A DNA stretch of 64,000 nucleotides from assembly GCF_000147355.1 (NCBI RefSeq), contig NC_014506.1, positions 682,001 to 746,000 of the forward strand. The letters run 5' to 3'. Position 1 is the first letter of the stretch, and the number at the start of each line of letters is the position of its first letter. The notes below the pieces were generated by a model. It did not search any database. It had not been told where the DNA came from and was given only the letters and a program-made list of their open reading frames with translations. Positions 31,148 to 40,389 of the stretch are shown in pieces. Source of the stretch: Sulfurimonas autotrophica DSM 16294. Lineage in GTDB: Bacteria > Campylobacterota > Campylobacteria > Campylobacterales > Sulfurimonadaceae. Made by a program: the position numbers and the translations under genes.

Positions 31148-31762
31148 ATGACATTTACAAACTCTGCTGAGTTATTGTCTTTTCACTGGGTTGCTTACTC
31201 TATATATGCTGCAATGATTATTTCAGTTGTTGCATGGTTTGGATATAACTTGACAAGAAAAGATGCTAAGTCAGTTTTTCGTATTCCATTTTATTGGTAT
31301 ATGGCATTTTTAGTTGCAGGCGGTGTGGGACACCATATTTTCACGTATAATACAATACCTTGGGTGTCACAAGATATAGACAGACATAATATCAAGCCTG
31401 ATGCAAAGTATGAATTTGAGATTGAAGATCACAAATGGATAGGTTTACCAAAACAGATAGTGATTCAATGCGGTCAAACAGTAGAATTTGATGTGCATAG
31501 TAGGGATTTAGTGTATGGTTTTGGACTATTCCGTCAAAATGGTTCAATGGTTATGCAGATGCAGGTAAATCCGGGAACTGATGTAAATGGAATTTTGGAT
31601 TCTAATGACATACTTTGGACATTTAATCATAATGGTGTTTTTGATCTGACTTCAACTGAATATTCAGGGCCAGAGCAATATAGTGAGAATGGTAAAGATT
31701 TAATGTTGGTAAAAGATTTTGTGAAAGTTATCGGTTGTAGAGATAATGGAGGTATCCAATGA
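31148..31762 (+). CDS. NO reductase (gNOR-like) subunit II, CuA site lost
   Basis: A 204-residue membrane protein with two hydrophobic helices (about 13-33 and 48-65) and a C-terminal cupredoxin domain, the layout of oxidase subunit II. In a CuA-bearing subunit II the loop reads CSExCGxxH; here it reads STEYSGPEQ (169-177), so both cysteines are serine and the histidine is glutamine. CuA should be absent. A GGAG ribosome site lies before the ATG. The gene overlaps the catalytic subunit gene by 4 bases, so the two subunits are made together. Confidence 0.82.
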   Translation: MTFTNSAELLSFHWVAYSIYAAMIISVVAWFGYNLTRKDAKSVFRIPFYWYMAFLVAGGVGHHIFTYNTIPWVSQDIDRHNIKPDAKYEFEIEDHKWIGLPKQIVIQCGQTVEFDVHSRDLVYGFGLFRQNGSMVMQMQVNPGTDVNGILDSNDILWTFNHNGVFDLTSTEYSGPEQYSENGKDLMLVKDFVKVIGCRDNGGIQ

Positions 31763-33447
31763 GTTATATAAAAACATTAGTAAATGGTACAAATTTTGAC
31801 CATACGAGCTTAAATGCTTTGCAGAAGGTTACGCTTAGACCAGTTGTAATGGCATTTTTATTTTATGGATTAGTAGCTCTTGAGGGTATGATTATGAGAA
31901 TGGTTGAAGTTGGTCATGTGCCACTTAATCCACTTCCTGAACAATTTTTTCATCCAGGGCACTTCTTCTCTATTATGACGGTACATCCGATTGTGGGAAT
32001 TTTCGGTTCAACGTATCAGTTGGTCTTTGGTGCTTTCACTTTCTTGGTACCGTATCTTACAAAGAAACCGCTTTACAGTGTGAAACTTGCAAATATAACA
32101 TGGCTGCTAATCACAATAGGAACGGCACTTGCATGGATTGCTGCGTTTGTATGGCAGTATGCACCGCTTTATACACTTTACTGGCCACTTCCTGCTGATA
32201 CGCATCAGTTTAATGTGATAGGTGGTATTGTGTTTATCTTAGGTATTGCTTTAATAATGGCTGGTACTTTGGGATTTATTTATAATATCTATGCCACGAT
32301 TTTTGCTCGTGTTGGTGTTCATAAAAACAAAACAACAAAAGAACTTTTAATATCTGGCTTTGGTATAGATGGATTCTTAAACCTTATTAATAAGCTTCGC
32401 GGCAAGCAGCCATATACAAAAGAACCTGCACTTGCTCTTCCTGTTGTTGCTATCTTTCGTGGTACGGTTGATACATTTTTAGACGCACTTGTCATTTTAG
32501 GTGCAGGAATTTTAATTTTAGTTTATCTTCTCTTTGATGCAGGTGGACATGTTCTTGATGTAATAGCGATAGATGCTCTTTTATATAAAAACTTTTTTTG
32601 GTGGGGTCTTGATCTTGTTGCTGATGGTCTTGTACTGATTTATGTTGCAGGAAGTTGGTATTTACTTGCTACTTTAATTACTGGACAAAAACTTTTTATG
32701 GAAAATGTTGCTCGTGCTGCGTTAATGCTTGAGCTTTTAGTTTCATGGATGGTTTGGTCGCATCATTTACTTGCCGATCAGGGACAGCCTGAAATGATGA
32801 AACTGATTTCGGGTGAGATGGTTACTGCGTTTGAGCTTCTCACACAGGGACTCGCACTTTTTATTACACTAGTTACTTTATGGAAGGCACGTCCTCTTAA
32901 GATGACTATGGAGTTAAAATATCTTCTTGGCGGTTTGGTAGGTTTTGGTTTAGCTGTGCCTGCTGCAATTATTCAAGCAGATATGGGTATGAATAGAGTT
33001 TTACATAATACTCAATGGATTATTGGTGCTCATGTGCATATTGCTCTTATTGTTGGACTGTATATGACACTTTACAGTGCTGTATATGTTTTATGGCCAC
33101 TTGTAACAAATGATACAAAACTGTATTCTCATAAACTTGCTAATACGCACTTTTGGTTACATCTAATCGGCGGTATAGGTATGGGAGCATTTATGGGAAT
33201 GGCAGGTCTTGATGGTATGCTTCGCCGCCACTTATATGTAGATGGACAATTTAATCCAGATATGATATTTGCGGCTATCTTTGGAACTATGTTACTTGTT
33301 GCATGGGCAGTATTTTTATACAATATAATTATGAGTGTTGGTATCAAAGGTTTAATTGGTATATTCTTACCAGCAGATGATAAAACTGCTTCTTATGGAA
33401 TAGATGAAGAAATAGAACCGGCAGATGATCCTGCATTTGCAAAGTAA
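31759..33447 (+). CDS. NO reductase (gNOR-like) catalytic subunit I
   Basis: A 562-residue haem-copper superfamily subunit with about 12-14 membrane helices. Candidate haem ligands are His76 (TVHPIVG) and His425/His427 (GAHVHIAL); His335-His336 (WSHHLLAD) are metal ligands. Helix VI reads WWGLDLVADG (281-290). Against WWVVHLWVEG of cytochrome c NO reductases, the FeB His becomes Asp285 and the conserved Glu becomes Asp289. The Tyr of HPEVY oxidases is missing. This fits the gNOR group noted in Sulfurimonas. Reduction of 2 NO to N2O is inferred from the family. Confidence 0.8.
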   Translation: MSYIKTLVNGTNFDHTSLNALQKVTLRPVVMAFLFYGLVALEGMIMRMVEVGHVPLNPLPEQFFHPGHFFSIMTVHPIVGIFGSTYQLVFGAFTFLVPYLTKKPLYSVKLANITWLLITIGTALAWIAAFVWQYAPLYTLYWPLPADTHQFNVIGGIVFILGIALIMAGTLGFIYNIYATIFARVGVHKNKTTKELLISGFGIDGFLNLINKLRGKQPYTKEPALALPVVAIFRGTVDTFLDALVILGAGILILVYLLFDAGGHVLDVIAIDALLYKNFFWWGLDLVADGLVLIYVAGSWYLLATLITGQKLFMENVARAALMLELLVSWMVWSHHLLADQGQPEMMKLISGEMVTAFELLTQGLALFITLVTLWKARPLKMTMELKYLLGGLVGFGLAVPAAIIQADMGMNRVLHNTQWIIGAHVHIALIVGLYMTLYSAVYVLWPLVTNDTKLYSHKLANTHFWLHLIGGIGMGAFMGMAGLDGMLRRHLYVDGQFNPDMIFAAIFGTMLLVAWAVFLYNIIMSVGIKGLIGIFLPADDKTASYGIDEEIEPADDPAFAK

Positions 33448-33470
33448 AAGTTTAACTTTTGAACTTAATT

Positions 33471-33510
33471 GTGTCGGCACCAGGTTTTAACCTGGGCTGA
33501 AATAGCTGGA
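33471..33510. repeat. GC-richer inverted repeat after the NO reductase
   Basis: CCAGGTT TT AACCTGG at 33480-33495 has perfect 7-bp arms and sits in a segment, about 33470-33512, that is clearly more GC-rich than its surroundings. No T-run follows, so it is not a classical terminator. It could be an RNA stability hairpin between the NO reductase and the genes that follow, or a copy of a dispersed repeat. Confidence 0.5.
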
Positions 33511-33569
33511 ACATTTAAATAGTAAGATTAAAACCTTGTTTGAGGGATTAAAATGATAGGAAAAAATAG

Positions 33570-34175
33570 TTGATAAACTTAGAAAGAGTTGCACGTGAAA
33601 TAAAGACTATTGGACTTTATGATTTGGTTTTGCAAGATGTGCAAAGAATTGCTGGAAAAAATAGAGTAAATGAAGAAGAAATTCTTCAAATACTAGATAA
33701 AACCCCGGAAATACTAAAAGATTATATGCAAACGAATGTTGAATATAATTTAAGTAATATACATTTAAAAGATATAGAATTAGATGATTTAAAAGATGAT
33801 TGCAAATTAAAAGCAATACAAATAAATGAAAATTTAGCAAAGCTTAAAGAACTTGAAAAATATACACTTGATTTTGAACAAAGTGCTACGCTTGTCATCA
33901 TTTTTTCAATTGAATTTTTTGTACTTTTTTCTGTGCAGTATTTTATAGTGTTACTGAATCTTAAAGATTGGCAATGGTGGATATATACACTTTTCGCATC
34001 TTCTGTGGCAATAGCTTACTGGTATGGTAAAAAACAGAGCAAACTCTATGAGAAAAATAAAAAAAAATATGATGAACTTTATATTGAAACATTAAAGATA
34101 ATAGAAGAGCTTGAAAATAATAGTTGTATTAAAAAAAGTGATCTTTTAATTTCGGAGTGTGAAGAACATGTCTAA
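33570..34175 (+). CDS. Unknown protein with two membrane helices
   Basis: A 201-residue protein starting at TTG, preceded by AGGAAAAAATAG as ribosome site. The first 100 residues are charged and helical, and two hydrophobic segments lie at about 107-126 and 134-149. A basic, lysine-rich tail with CEEHV follows. I do not recognise a family. It follows the NO reductase by 120 bases and overlaps the next gene by 17 bases. A role linked to NO reductase or nitrate reductase assembly is only a guess from position. Confidence 0.6.
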   Translation: MINLERVAREIKTIGLYDLVLQDVQRIAGKNRVNEEEILQILDKTPEILKDYMQTNVEYNLSNIHLKDIELDDLKDDCKLKAIQINENLAKLKELEKYTLDFEQSATLVIIFSIEFFVLFSVQYFIVLLNLKDWQWWIYTLFASSVAIAYWYGKKQSKLYEKNKKKYDELYIETLKIIEELENNSCIKKSDLLISECEEHV

Positions 34176-34656
34176 GCAAATAGAGATTAATTTTATATGG
34201 AATCAAGAATTGGCTTTAATAACAAGTAAACTCTATTATGATTATGATATGAGACATTCCAATAAAAGATATATAGGATGGTTTTTTGTAGGCTTGGTTC
34301 AATTTGGAATTGTTGGAGCGCTAAAGCATGATAGTTACGGTCTGCTTTATGCTTCAACTTTTTTAGTTTTGTACTGGTATTATGGTAGATGGTATTTACG
34401 AAAAAGGATGCTATTAAACTTTTATAAGAAAAAGAGTCCCAAAAATGCACACATTCATTTTATAGTAAAGGATGATGGCTTGCATGGTGATAATGATTTG
34501 ATTAGTTGGAATGATATTCATAAAGTTATAAAACTTGATAAGGGCATTTTAATACAAAGTATACAAAATACATTGTTCTTTGAGAATTCTGCCTTTAAAT
34601 CATCTGATGATAGAATGAAATTTATAGAGATTACTAAAGAAAAAGGCAAAATTTAA
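34159..34656 (+). CDS. YcxB-like membrane protein
   Basis: A 165-residue protein (or 162 from the second ATG at 34168). An N-terminal strand region is followed by two close hydrophobic segments (about 40-70) and a C-terminal soluble domain with FIVKDDGLHGDNDLISWNDI and ILIQSIQNTLFF, a pattern resembling YcxB-like proteins. The function of that family is unknown to me. It overlaps the preceding gene by 17 bases, and its stop overlaps the ATG of the following small gene. Confidence 0.6.
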   Translation: MKNMSKQIEINFIWNQELALITSKLYYDYDMRHSNKRYIGWFFVGLVQFGIVGALKHDSYGLLYASTFLVLYWYYGRWYLRKRMLLNFYKKKSPKNAHIHFIVKDDGLHGDNDLISWNDIHKVIKLDKGILIQSIQNTLFFENSAFKSSDDRMKFIEITKEKGKI

Positions 34657-34754
34657 TGCATTATTTTTTTATTGGAGCTGTTAGCTTATTTGTAATAGGC
34701 TTATTTATTGTTGGTGCAGTAATGGATAAGGATGATATGAGGGATGATGATTAA
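34656..34754 (+). CDS. Small single-helix membrane peptide (32 aa)
   Basis: ATG at 34656 shares a base with the preceding TAA, and the frame runs 32 codons to TAA at 34752. The peptide is almost all one hydrophobic helix (FFIGAVSLFVIGLFIVGAVM) followed by an acidic tail DKDDMRDDD. That layout is typical of small accessory subunits of membrane enzymes. The coupled start supports it as a real gene. The partner, NO reductase or nitrate reductase, is unknown. Confidence 0.55.
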   Translation: MHYFFIGAVSLFVIGLFIVGAVMDKDDMRDDD

Positions 34755-34830
34755 AAATTAAACAGAAAATTGCAAAAATATTCATTTACATAGAGTATGA
34801 TTTCATCACTTATATATGGAGAATACTTAC

Positions 34831-36396
34831 ATGCAAACACCCCTAGAGAATTTTATAGATTACAAAGCAGATACAGGTATGCAATGTGGTAATTATTCAA
34901 TAGATATTCCGCCTTTAAAAGAGGGTGAACAGTACCGTTTTCACTTTGATGCTGTTGCTTGTGTCGGATGTAGATGTTGTGAAGTTGCATGTAATGAGCA
35001 AAATAATAACCCAGCCGATATAAAATGGCGTCGTGTTGGCGAAATGGAAGGTGGTGATTTTCCTGCATTTACACAGATGTTAAATTCCATGAGCTGTAAT
35101 CATTGTATAGATCCAGAGTGCTTGATAGGATGTCCAACTGAATCTTATATCAAAATAGCAGAAACAGGTATTGTTGTGCATGATGATGATACTTGTATAG
35201 GTTGTCAATACTGTACATGGAATTGTCCTTATGGTGTTCCTGTATTTCATGAGGAGAGAAATATTGTTACAAAATGTCATATGTGTCATGAAAGACTCGA
35301 TGTTGAAGAATCTCCAGCTTGTGTTCAAGCTTGTCCAGCCGGTGCAATTGAAATTGAAGTCGTCAATGTAGAAGAGTGGTTGAATCGTGATATTGATGAA
35401 CAGGCAAATATGCCGTTTTTACCTGATGCGAGAATTACCAATTCAACAACACGCTATACTCTCCCTGATACTCTTCCTGATAATATGAAAGAGATGGATG
35501 AACATATTTTAAAACCAGCACATAAAGAACTTCCTCTTGTATTTATGACGGTTCTGACACAAATTTCGCTTGGTGGTTTTTTAGCACTCTTTTTAGGTGA
35601 TTTTATGAGTCTGTTCGGATTTGAGAGTACAAATTGGATAATGGCACTGCTTGTGATGCTTCCTGCAGCTGTTGGTCTGCCTCTTTCAGCTTTACACCTG
35701 GGACGACCATTTTTAGCAATAACTGCTATGAAAAATATAAAAACCTCATGGCTTTCGCGTGAAGCATTAGCTCTTGGCGTCTTTACAGGACTTATGACAG
35801 CTGTTGTTGCAAGTTACTTTTTTGAGTTCTCTACTCTTTTACGGCTTATACTTGAAGCAGTTACGCTGACTATAGGAATTTATGGAATTTATGCACAAAG
35901 TATGATTTATCGTATTCGCGCGCGTCCTTCATGGAACAGAATAACAACAAACTTTAAATTTTTTGGAGTGGCTTATATTGGGGTGTTCTTAGTGGCATTT
36001 ATGAGTAGTGTATCAAGTGTGCATGAAGCGATTATTCCTCTGACTACTCTGGGTATGCTCGGTTCATTGGCACAACTGTTCTTCTCCTATGAAGATATAA
36101 GAACACTCGATACAAAAGATAATGCATATCAATTACAACGTACAAAAAGACTTTTAAATGAAAATTTTAAAAATATTAAACTAATTCGTTTTACAAGCTT
36201 GATAGCAGGCGGTGTTATTTTACCTCTGCTTGCTTTAATTTTTGTAAGTGCGGGTTTTATAACAGCTGCATCGGTGATACTCTTTTTGGCAATAGTTATT
36301 GCTTTTATGAGTGAGATAAGTGACAGGTTTTTATTTTACACGACAGTAGTTCCACTGGGTATGGCAGGTGGATTTTTTGTTGGCAAACAGCGTTAG
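34831..36396 (+). CDS. Fused four-cluster ferredoxin and DmsC-like membrane anchor
   Basis: About 521 residues. The first 190 carry four cysteine clusters of the DmsB/NrfC type, including CVGCRCCEVAC, CNHCIDPECLIGC, CIGCQYCTWNCPYG and CHMC...CVQACPAG. The rest has about eight membrane helices of the DmsC type (LPLSALHLGRPFLA). Fusion of the two, usually separate, subunits is notable. No Tat or Sec signal is present, so the clusters should face the cytoplasm. I prefer the ATG at 34831, preceded by GGAGAAT, over 34816, which has no ribosome site. It probably passes quinol electrons to the following nitrate reductase. Confidence 0.85.
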   Translation: MQTPLENFIDYKADTGMQCGNYSIDIPPLKEGEQYRFHFDAVACVGCRCCEVACNEQNNNPADIKWRRVGEMEGGDFPAFTQMLNSMSCNHCIDPECLIGCPTESYIKIAETGIVVHDDDTCIGCQYCTWNCPYGVPVFHEERNIVTKCHMCHERLDVEESPACVQACPAGAIEIEVVNVEEWLNRDIDEQANMPFLPDARITNSTTRYTLPDTLPDNMKEMDEHILKPAHKELPLVFMTVLTQISLGGFLALFLGDFMSLFGFESTNWIMALLVMLPAAVGLPLSALHLGRPFLAITAMKNIKTSWLSREALALGVFTGLMTAVVASYFFEFSTLLRLILEAVTLTIGIYGIYAQSMIYRIRARPSWNRITTNFKFFGVAYIGVFLVAFMSSVSSVHEAIIPLTTLGMLGSLAQLFFSYEDIRTLDTKDNAYQLQRTKRLLNENFKNIKLIRFTSLIAGGVILPLLALIFVSAGFITAASVILFLAIVIAFMSEISDRFLFYTTVVPLGMAGGFFVGKQR

Positions 36397-36410
36397 AGAA
36401 AGGAATTGTG

Positions 36411-38699
36411 ATGATAACTAAAATAAAAGATTTTTTGGGTTTTGATATAAAAGAGGAGAAATATAAACTTTCTCATGATGATACATTTGGGATGATAGCT
36501 GATGAAAAAAAACCAGATAAATGGGTTTTTTCAACCTGTGGATATTGCGGTGTTGGTTGCGGTCTTTACATTGGTGTTAAAGATGGCAAAGCAGTCTATA
36601 CAAAAGGAAACCCAAAACACTTTGTTAATCAGGGTACACTTTGTCCAAAAGGTTTGAGCGAGCACCAAATGATAAACTCTCCGCATAGAATCCAAACACC
36701 GCTTATTAAACGTAATGGAGAGTTACAAAGTGTAACATGGGATGAAGCTTTTACAAAAGTGAGCAATGAATTTAAAAGAATTCAAAAAGAGCATGGAAAC
36801 AAAGCTGTATCAGTTATAGGAACAGGGCAGTTTTTGACAGAAGAGTTCTATACTTTGGGCAAATTTGTCCAATTGGGACTTCGTACAAATAATTATGACG
36901 GAAATACCACTTTATGTATGGCATCAGCCGTTATGGGGTATAAACAGTCACTCGGTAGTGACGGTCCTACAAGCTCTTATGAAGATTTTGAACACGCAGA
37001 CACCATATTTTTGGTCGGGGCAAATATTGCAGACAATCATCCAATATTAACCTTACATGTAAACAAGAATCCAAAGAAAAAAGTGATAGTTATTGACCCT
37101 AGAGCGTCAAAGACATCACAAATGGCTGATGTGTATGTGCCTGTAAGGCCTCGCACCGATTTGGCGCTTTATAATGGTTTGGCATACATTGTGTTAGAAC
37201 AGGGATGGGAAGATGAAGGGTATATAAAAGCAAATACAAACGGTTTGAAAGAACTGAAAAAACACCTGCAGGATTATCCGCCTCAAGAAGTGGCAAATAT
37301 TACGGGTATTGATGTAAAAACTTTGTATGAACTTGCGCGTGAATTTGTCTCAAATGAAAAAGTGATCACAGGTTGGACGATGGGAATAAATCAGTCATTT
37401 ATGGGAACAGATACGGTCAGTGCAATCATTAATCTGCACCTTTTAACCGGGCATATCGGGCGTGAGGGAACAGGTCCTTTTAGTATTACAGGGCAGTGTA
37501 ATGCTATGGGTACAAGAGAGACAGGGTTTACTTCATCTCTGCCGGGATATAGAAATTACGGAGATGAAAAGGCTTTAAAAGAGTATGCTCAAATTGTTAA
37601 TGTTCCGCAAGATATTATTCCACGTGAGCGTGGATACAAATATGCTGAAATAATTGATGCAATAGACAGAGGAGAGATAAAAGCACTTTGGATAACGGCT
37701 ACAAACCCACTGGTCTCTTTTGTAAATCAGGATAAATTGCGTAAAACTCTGGCAAAACTTGATTTGCTCGTCGTACAGGATGCATTTTTAGGTGATACCG
37801 CACAAATAGCGGATGTAGTTTTTGCAGCAGCTACATGGGGTGAAAAAGAGGGTGTTTACACCAATAGTGAAAGACGATGCAACAAAGCAAATAAGGCAGT
37901 AGAACCTATCGGAGAAGCAAAAAGTGATTTTGATATCATAATAGAATTTTCTAAATATTTTGAAGGGGTCAATGAAATGCTCTTTCCAAATTGGAGTGAA
38001 CCTAGAGATGCTTTTGAAGAGTGGAAAAAAGTCTCAAAAGGGCAGCTGTGTGATTACAGCGGTATGAGTTATGAGCTTATAGAAGAACTTGGCGGGATTC
38101 AATGGCCTTGTAATGAAGAGCACCCAAAAGGAACGAAAAGACTCTACTCTTCTGATACTCCATTTAGAACAGCCGATAAAAAAGCGAATCTGGTTTGTGC
38201 AGAGTGGTATCCGATGGCAGAGCCTGTCAGCCCTGAGTTTCCGGTGATTTTAAATACCGGGCGTACGGTTGAGCAGTGGCATACCCGTACCAAAACGAGA
38301 GATATAGCTATACTTGATAACCTTGCTCCTGAAGCGTGGGTGGATATATCGCCAATAGATGCACAAAAACTGAAGGTTAAAAGTGGAGACAGGATGAGTC
38401 TTTCATCTCCTCGCGGGCGGGTTGATGATGTTATAGTTAGAGTGACATCAAGTGTACGAGAAGGGACAGTTTTTGTTCCATTTCATTTTAATGAGCAACT
38501 CGTGAACACTTTGACAAATGAAAGTTTTTGTCCAAAATCAGGTGAACCAAATTTTAAACAAACGGCTATTCAACTTCATTCTGTTGAGGTTCCTGAGGGT
38601 TTAACAATTGAAAAAGAACAGTCCAGCGGAGCTATAGCACACCATAAAGTAGTCTATGAGGGTGTTACGCATAAGGAAAAAGAGGACGTAAAAGTATAA
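36411..38699 (+). CDS. Assimilatory-type nitrate reductase catalytic subunit
   Basis: A 762-residue molybdenum bis-MGD enzyme. The Fe4S4 site reads STCGYCGVGC (Cys 44, 47 and 51 counting from the upstream GTG) with LCPKG (Cys79). The molybdenum ligand is the cysteine of TTLCMAS (about 170). FSITGQCNAMG and LNTGRTVEQWHTRTKTR fit the NarB/NasA/NasC group. There is no Tat signal, so it is cytoplasmic. ATG 36411 has AAAGGA at good spacing; GTG 36408 is the alternative. It lies 14 bases after the DmsBC-like fusion, its likely electron donor. Formate dehydrogenase is less likely. Confidence 0.85.
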   Translation: MITKIKDFLGFDIKEEKYKLSHDDTFGMIADEKKPDKWVFSTCGYCGVGCGLYIGVKDGKAVYTKGNPKHFVNQGTLCPKGLSEHQMINSPHRIQTPLIKRNGELQSVTWDEAFTKVSNEFKRIQKEHGNKAVSVIGTGQFLTEEFYTLGKFVQLGLRTNNYDGNTTLCMASAVMGYKQSLGSDGPTSSYEDFEHADTIFLVGANIADNHPILTLHVNKNPKKKVIVIDPRASKTSQMADVYVPVRPRTDLALYNGLAYIVLEQGWEDEGYIKANTNGLKELKKHLQDYPPQEVANITGIDVKTLYELAREFVSNEKVITGWTMGINQSFMGTDTVSAIINLHLLTGHIGREGTGPFSITGQCNAMGTRETGFTSSLPGYRNYGDEKALKEYAQIVNVPQDIIPRERGYKYAEIIDAIDRGEIKALWITATNPLVSFVNQDKLRKTLAKLDLLVVQDAFLGDTAQIADVVFAAATWGEKEGVYTNSERRCNKANKAVEPIGEAKSDFDIIIEFSKYFEGVNEMLFPNWSEPRDAFEEWKKVSKGQLCDYSGMSYELIEELGGIQWPCNEEHPKGTKRLYSSDTPFRTADKKANLVCAEWYPMAEPVSPEFPVILNTGRTVEQWHTRTKTRDIAILDNLAPEAWVDISPIDAQKLKVKSGDRMSLSSPRGRVDDVIVRVTSSVREGTVFVPFHFNEQLVNTLTNESFCPKSGEPNFKQTAIQLHSVEVPEGLTIEKEQSSGAIAHHKVVYEGVTHKEKEDVKV

Positions 38700-38744
38700 G
38701 TCAAAATAATGATATTTTATGTTACAATAAATTAAACCAAAATT

Positions 38745-39353
38745 ATGGCGGTGATAATTATGCAAGAATGTGAACTGTACCAATATTACATATTTTTAGT
38801 TATAGCACTTTTATTGGTGAGTCTGTTTTTTAATTTGAGATATAAACAAACTATTCAAAAACGTCAAGAAAATGAAAATATATTGATAAAAAATGCCTAT
38901 TATCACCCTGTGACTTCATTACCAAATAAAGAAAATATTAAAATTGTTATTTCTGAACAAATAGACAGAGCATTGAGGCATGACAAGTCTTTTTTAATTA
39001 TGTTGGTAAAAATAAAAAATTATCATGAAGTTAAGCTGCATGCTAAGGTTTTAGCGGAAGAATTTATTTTAGAAGCGAGCAACAGATTATTGCAAAGCAC
39101 GCGTGATGAAGATATCATAGGACATATGAGTGATGATACCTTTGTTGTTGTTTTTAACGAATACCTTGAAGAAAGAAACTATAATATTGTGCTTAAAAGG
39201 GTGGAAGAATCTTTCGCAGAATCACCGGAGCTCGATACAAAGTACAATATAGATTTTAAAATTTCTATAGGTACATGTAAGTACCCAGAGGAAGCGAATG
39301 ATGTTGATTCATTAATAGAAAAGGCAAGAAACGAGGCTATTGATATAGATTAA
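38745..39353 (+). CDS. Membrane-anchored degenerate GGDEF-domain protein
   Basis: A 202-residue protein (197 if it starts at ATG 38760) with one N-terminal helix (about 12-30) and a GGDEF-like domain. The domain start YYHPVTSLPNKENIK matches DPLTGLPNR of diguanylate cyclases. The active loop reads GHMSDDTFVVVF instead of GG(D/E)EF, so cyclic di-GMP synthesis is unlikely. The end SIGTCKYPEEANDVDSLIEKA is typical. It may bind a ligand or act as a scaffold. Confidence 0.75.
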   Translation: MAVIIMQECELYQYYIFLVIALLLVSLFFNLRYKQTIQKRQENENILIKNAYYHPVTSLPNKENIKIVISEQIDRALRHDKSFLIMLVKIKNYHEVKLHAKVLAEEFILEASNRLLQSTRDEDIIGHMSDDTFVVVFNEYLEERNYNIVLKRVEESFAESPELDTKYNIDFKISIGTCKYPEEANDVDSLIEKARNEAIDID

Positions 39354-39399
39354 AAAGCATCTCTAAAACGTCCAAAGCAAAACAAAAGCCATTTTTAAG

Positions 39400-39405
39400 T
39401 ATAAT
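39400..39405 (+). promoter_or_regulatory. -10 box upstream of pyrH
   Basis: A perfect TATAAT lies 28 bases before the pyrH ATG, in an AT-rich gap of 80 bases after the GGDEF-like gene. It probably starts the pyrH-rpoZ-spoT-tyrS transcript. Confidence 0.5.
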
Positions 39406-39421
39406 ACCCAGATTTTTATAA

Positions 39422-40144
<723 letters not shown>

Positions 40145-40163
40145 ACTAAAGGAAAAACAGAGA

Positions 40164-40385
40164 ATGAAAGTTGAAGAATTAACAGCAAAAGTTTTAAAAG
40201 ACCATCCAAATATGGACCGCTATCAATTGGCAATTGCAGTTGCGAAGAGATGTGATGAGTTAGAAAATGGTGCTCCAAGCAAATTAAATGTCAATACAAG
40301 CAATATTAAATCAGCTGATTTAGCATTGATGGAAATAGCTGAAGGCCTTATAACGGTTAAAGGCTTTACAGACAAAGAAAAGTAA
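40164..40385 (+). CDS. rpoZ: RNA polymerase omega subunit
   Basis: A 73-residue protein matching the omega fold: a helical N-terminus with YQLAIAVAKRCDELENGAPSK, and ADLALMEIAEGLI in the second half. Omega stabilises RNA polymerase assembly. A TAAAGGAAAAA ribosome site precedes the ATG. Its position just before spoT is the usual one in bacteria and supports the call despite the short length. Confidence 0.9.
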   Translation: MKVEELTAKVLKDHPNMDRYQLAIAVAKRCDELENGAPSKLNVNTSNIKSADLALMEIAEGLITVKGFTDKEK

Positions 40386-40389
40386 TCTT

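Noticed and set aside
31759-33447. Ordinary cytochrome c oxidase subunit I
   Set aside because: The HPEVY motif with its cross-linked tyrosine is absent; helix VI carries two aspartates at the NO reductase ligand positions.
34816-34830. The first ATG of the ferredoxin-DmsC fusion
   Set aside because: There is no ribosome site before 34816, whereas GGAG lies at proper spacing before ATG 34831.
36411-38699. Formate dehydrogenase alpha subunit
   Set aside because: The chain is of similar size and fold, but the motifs and neighbours fit the assimilatory nitrate reductase group better; no formate dehydrogenase accessory genes are near.
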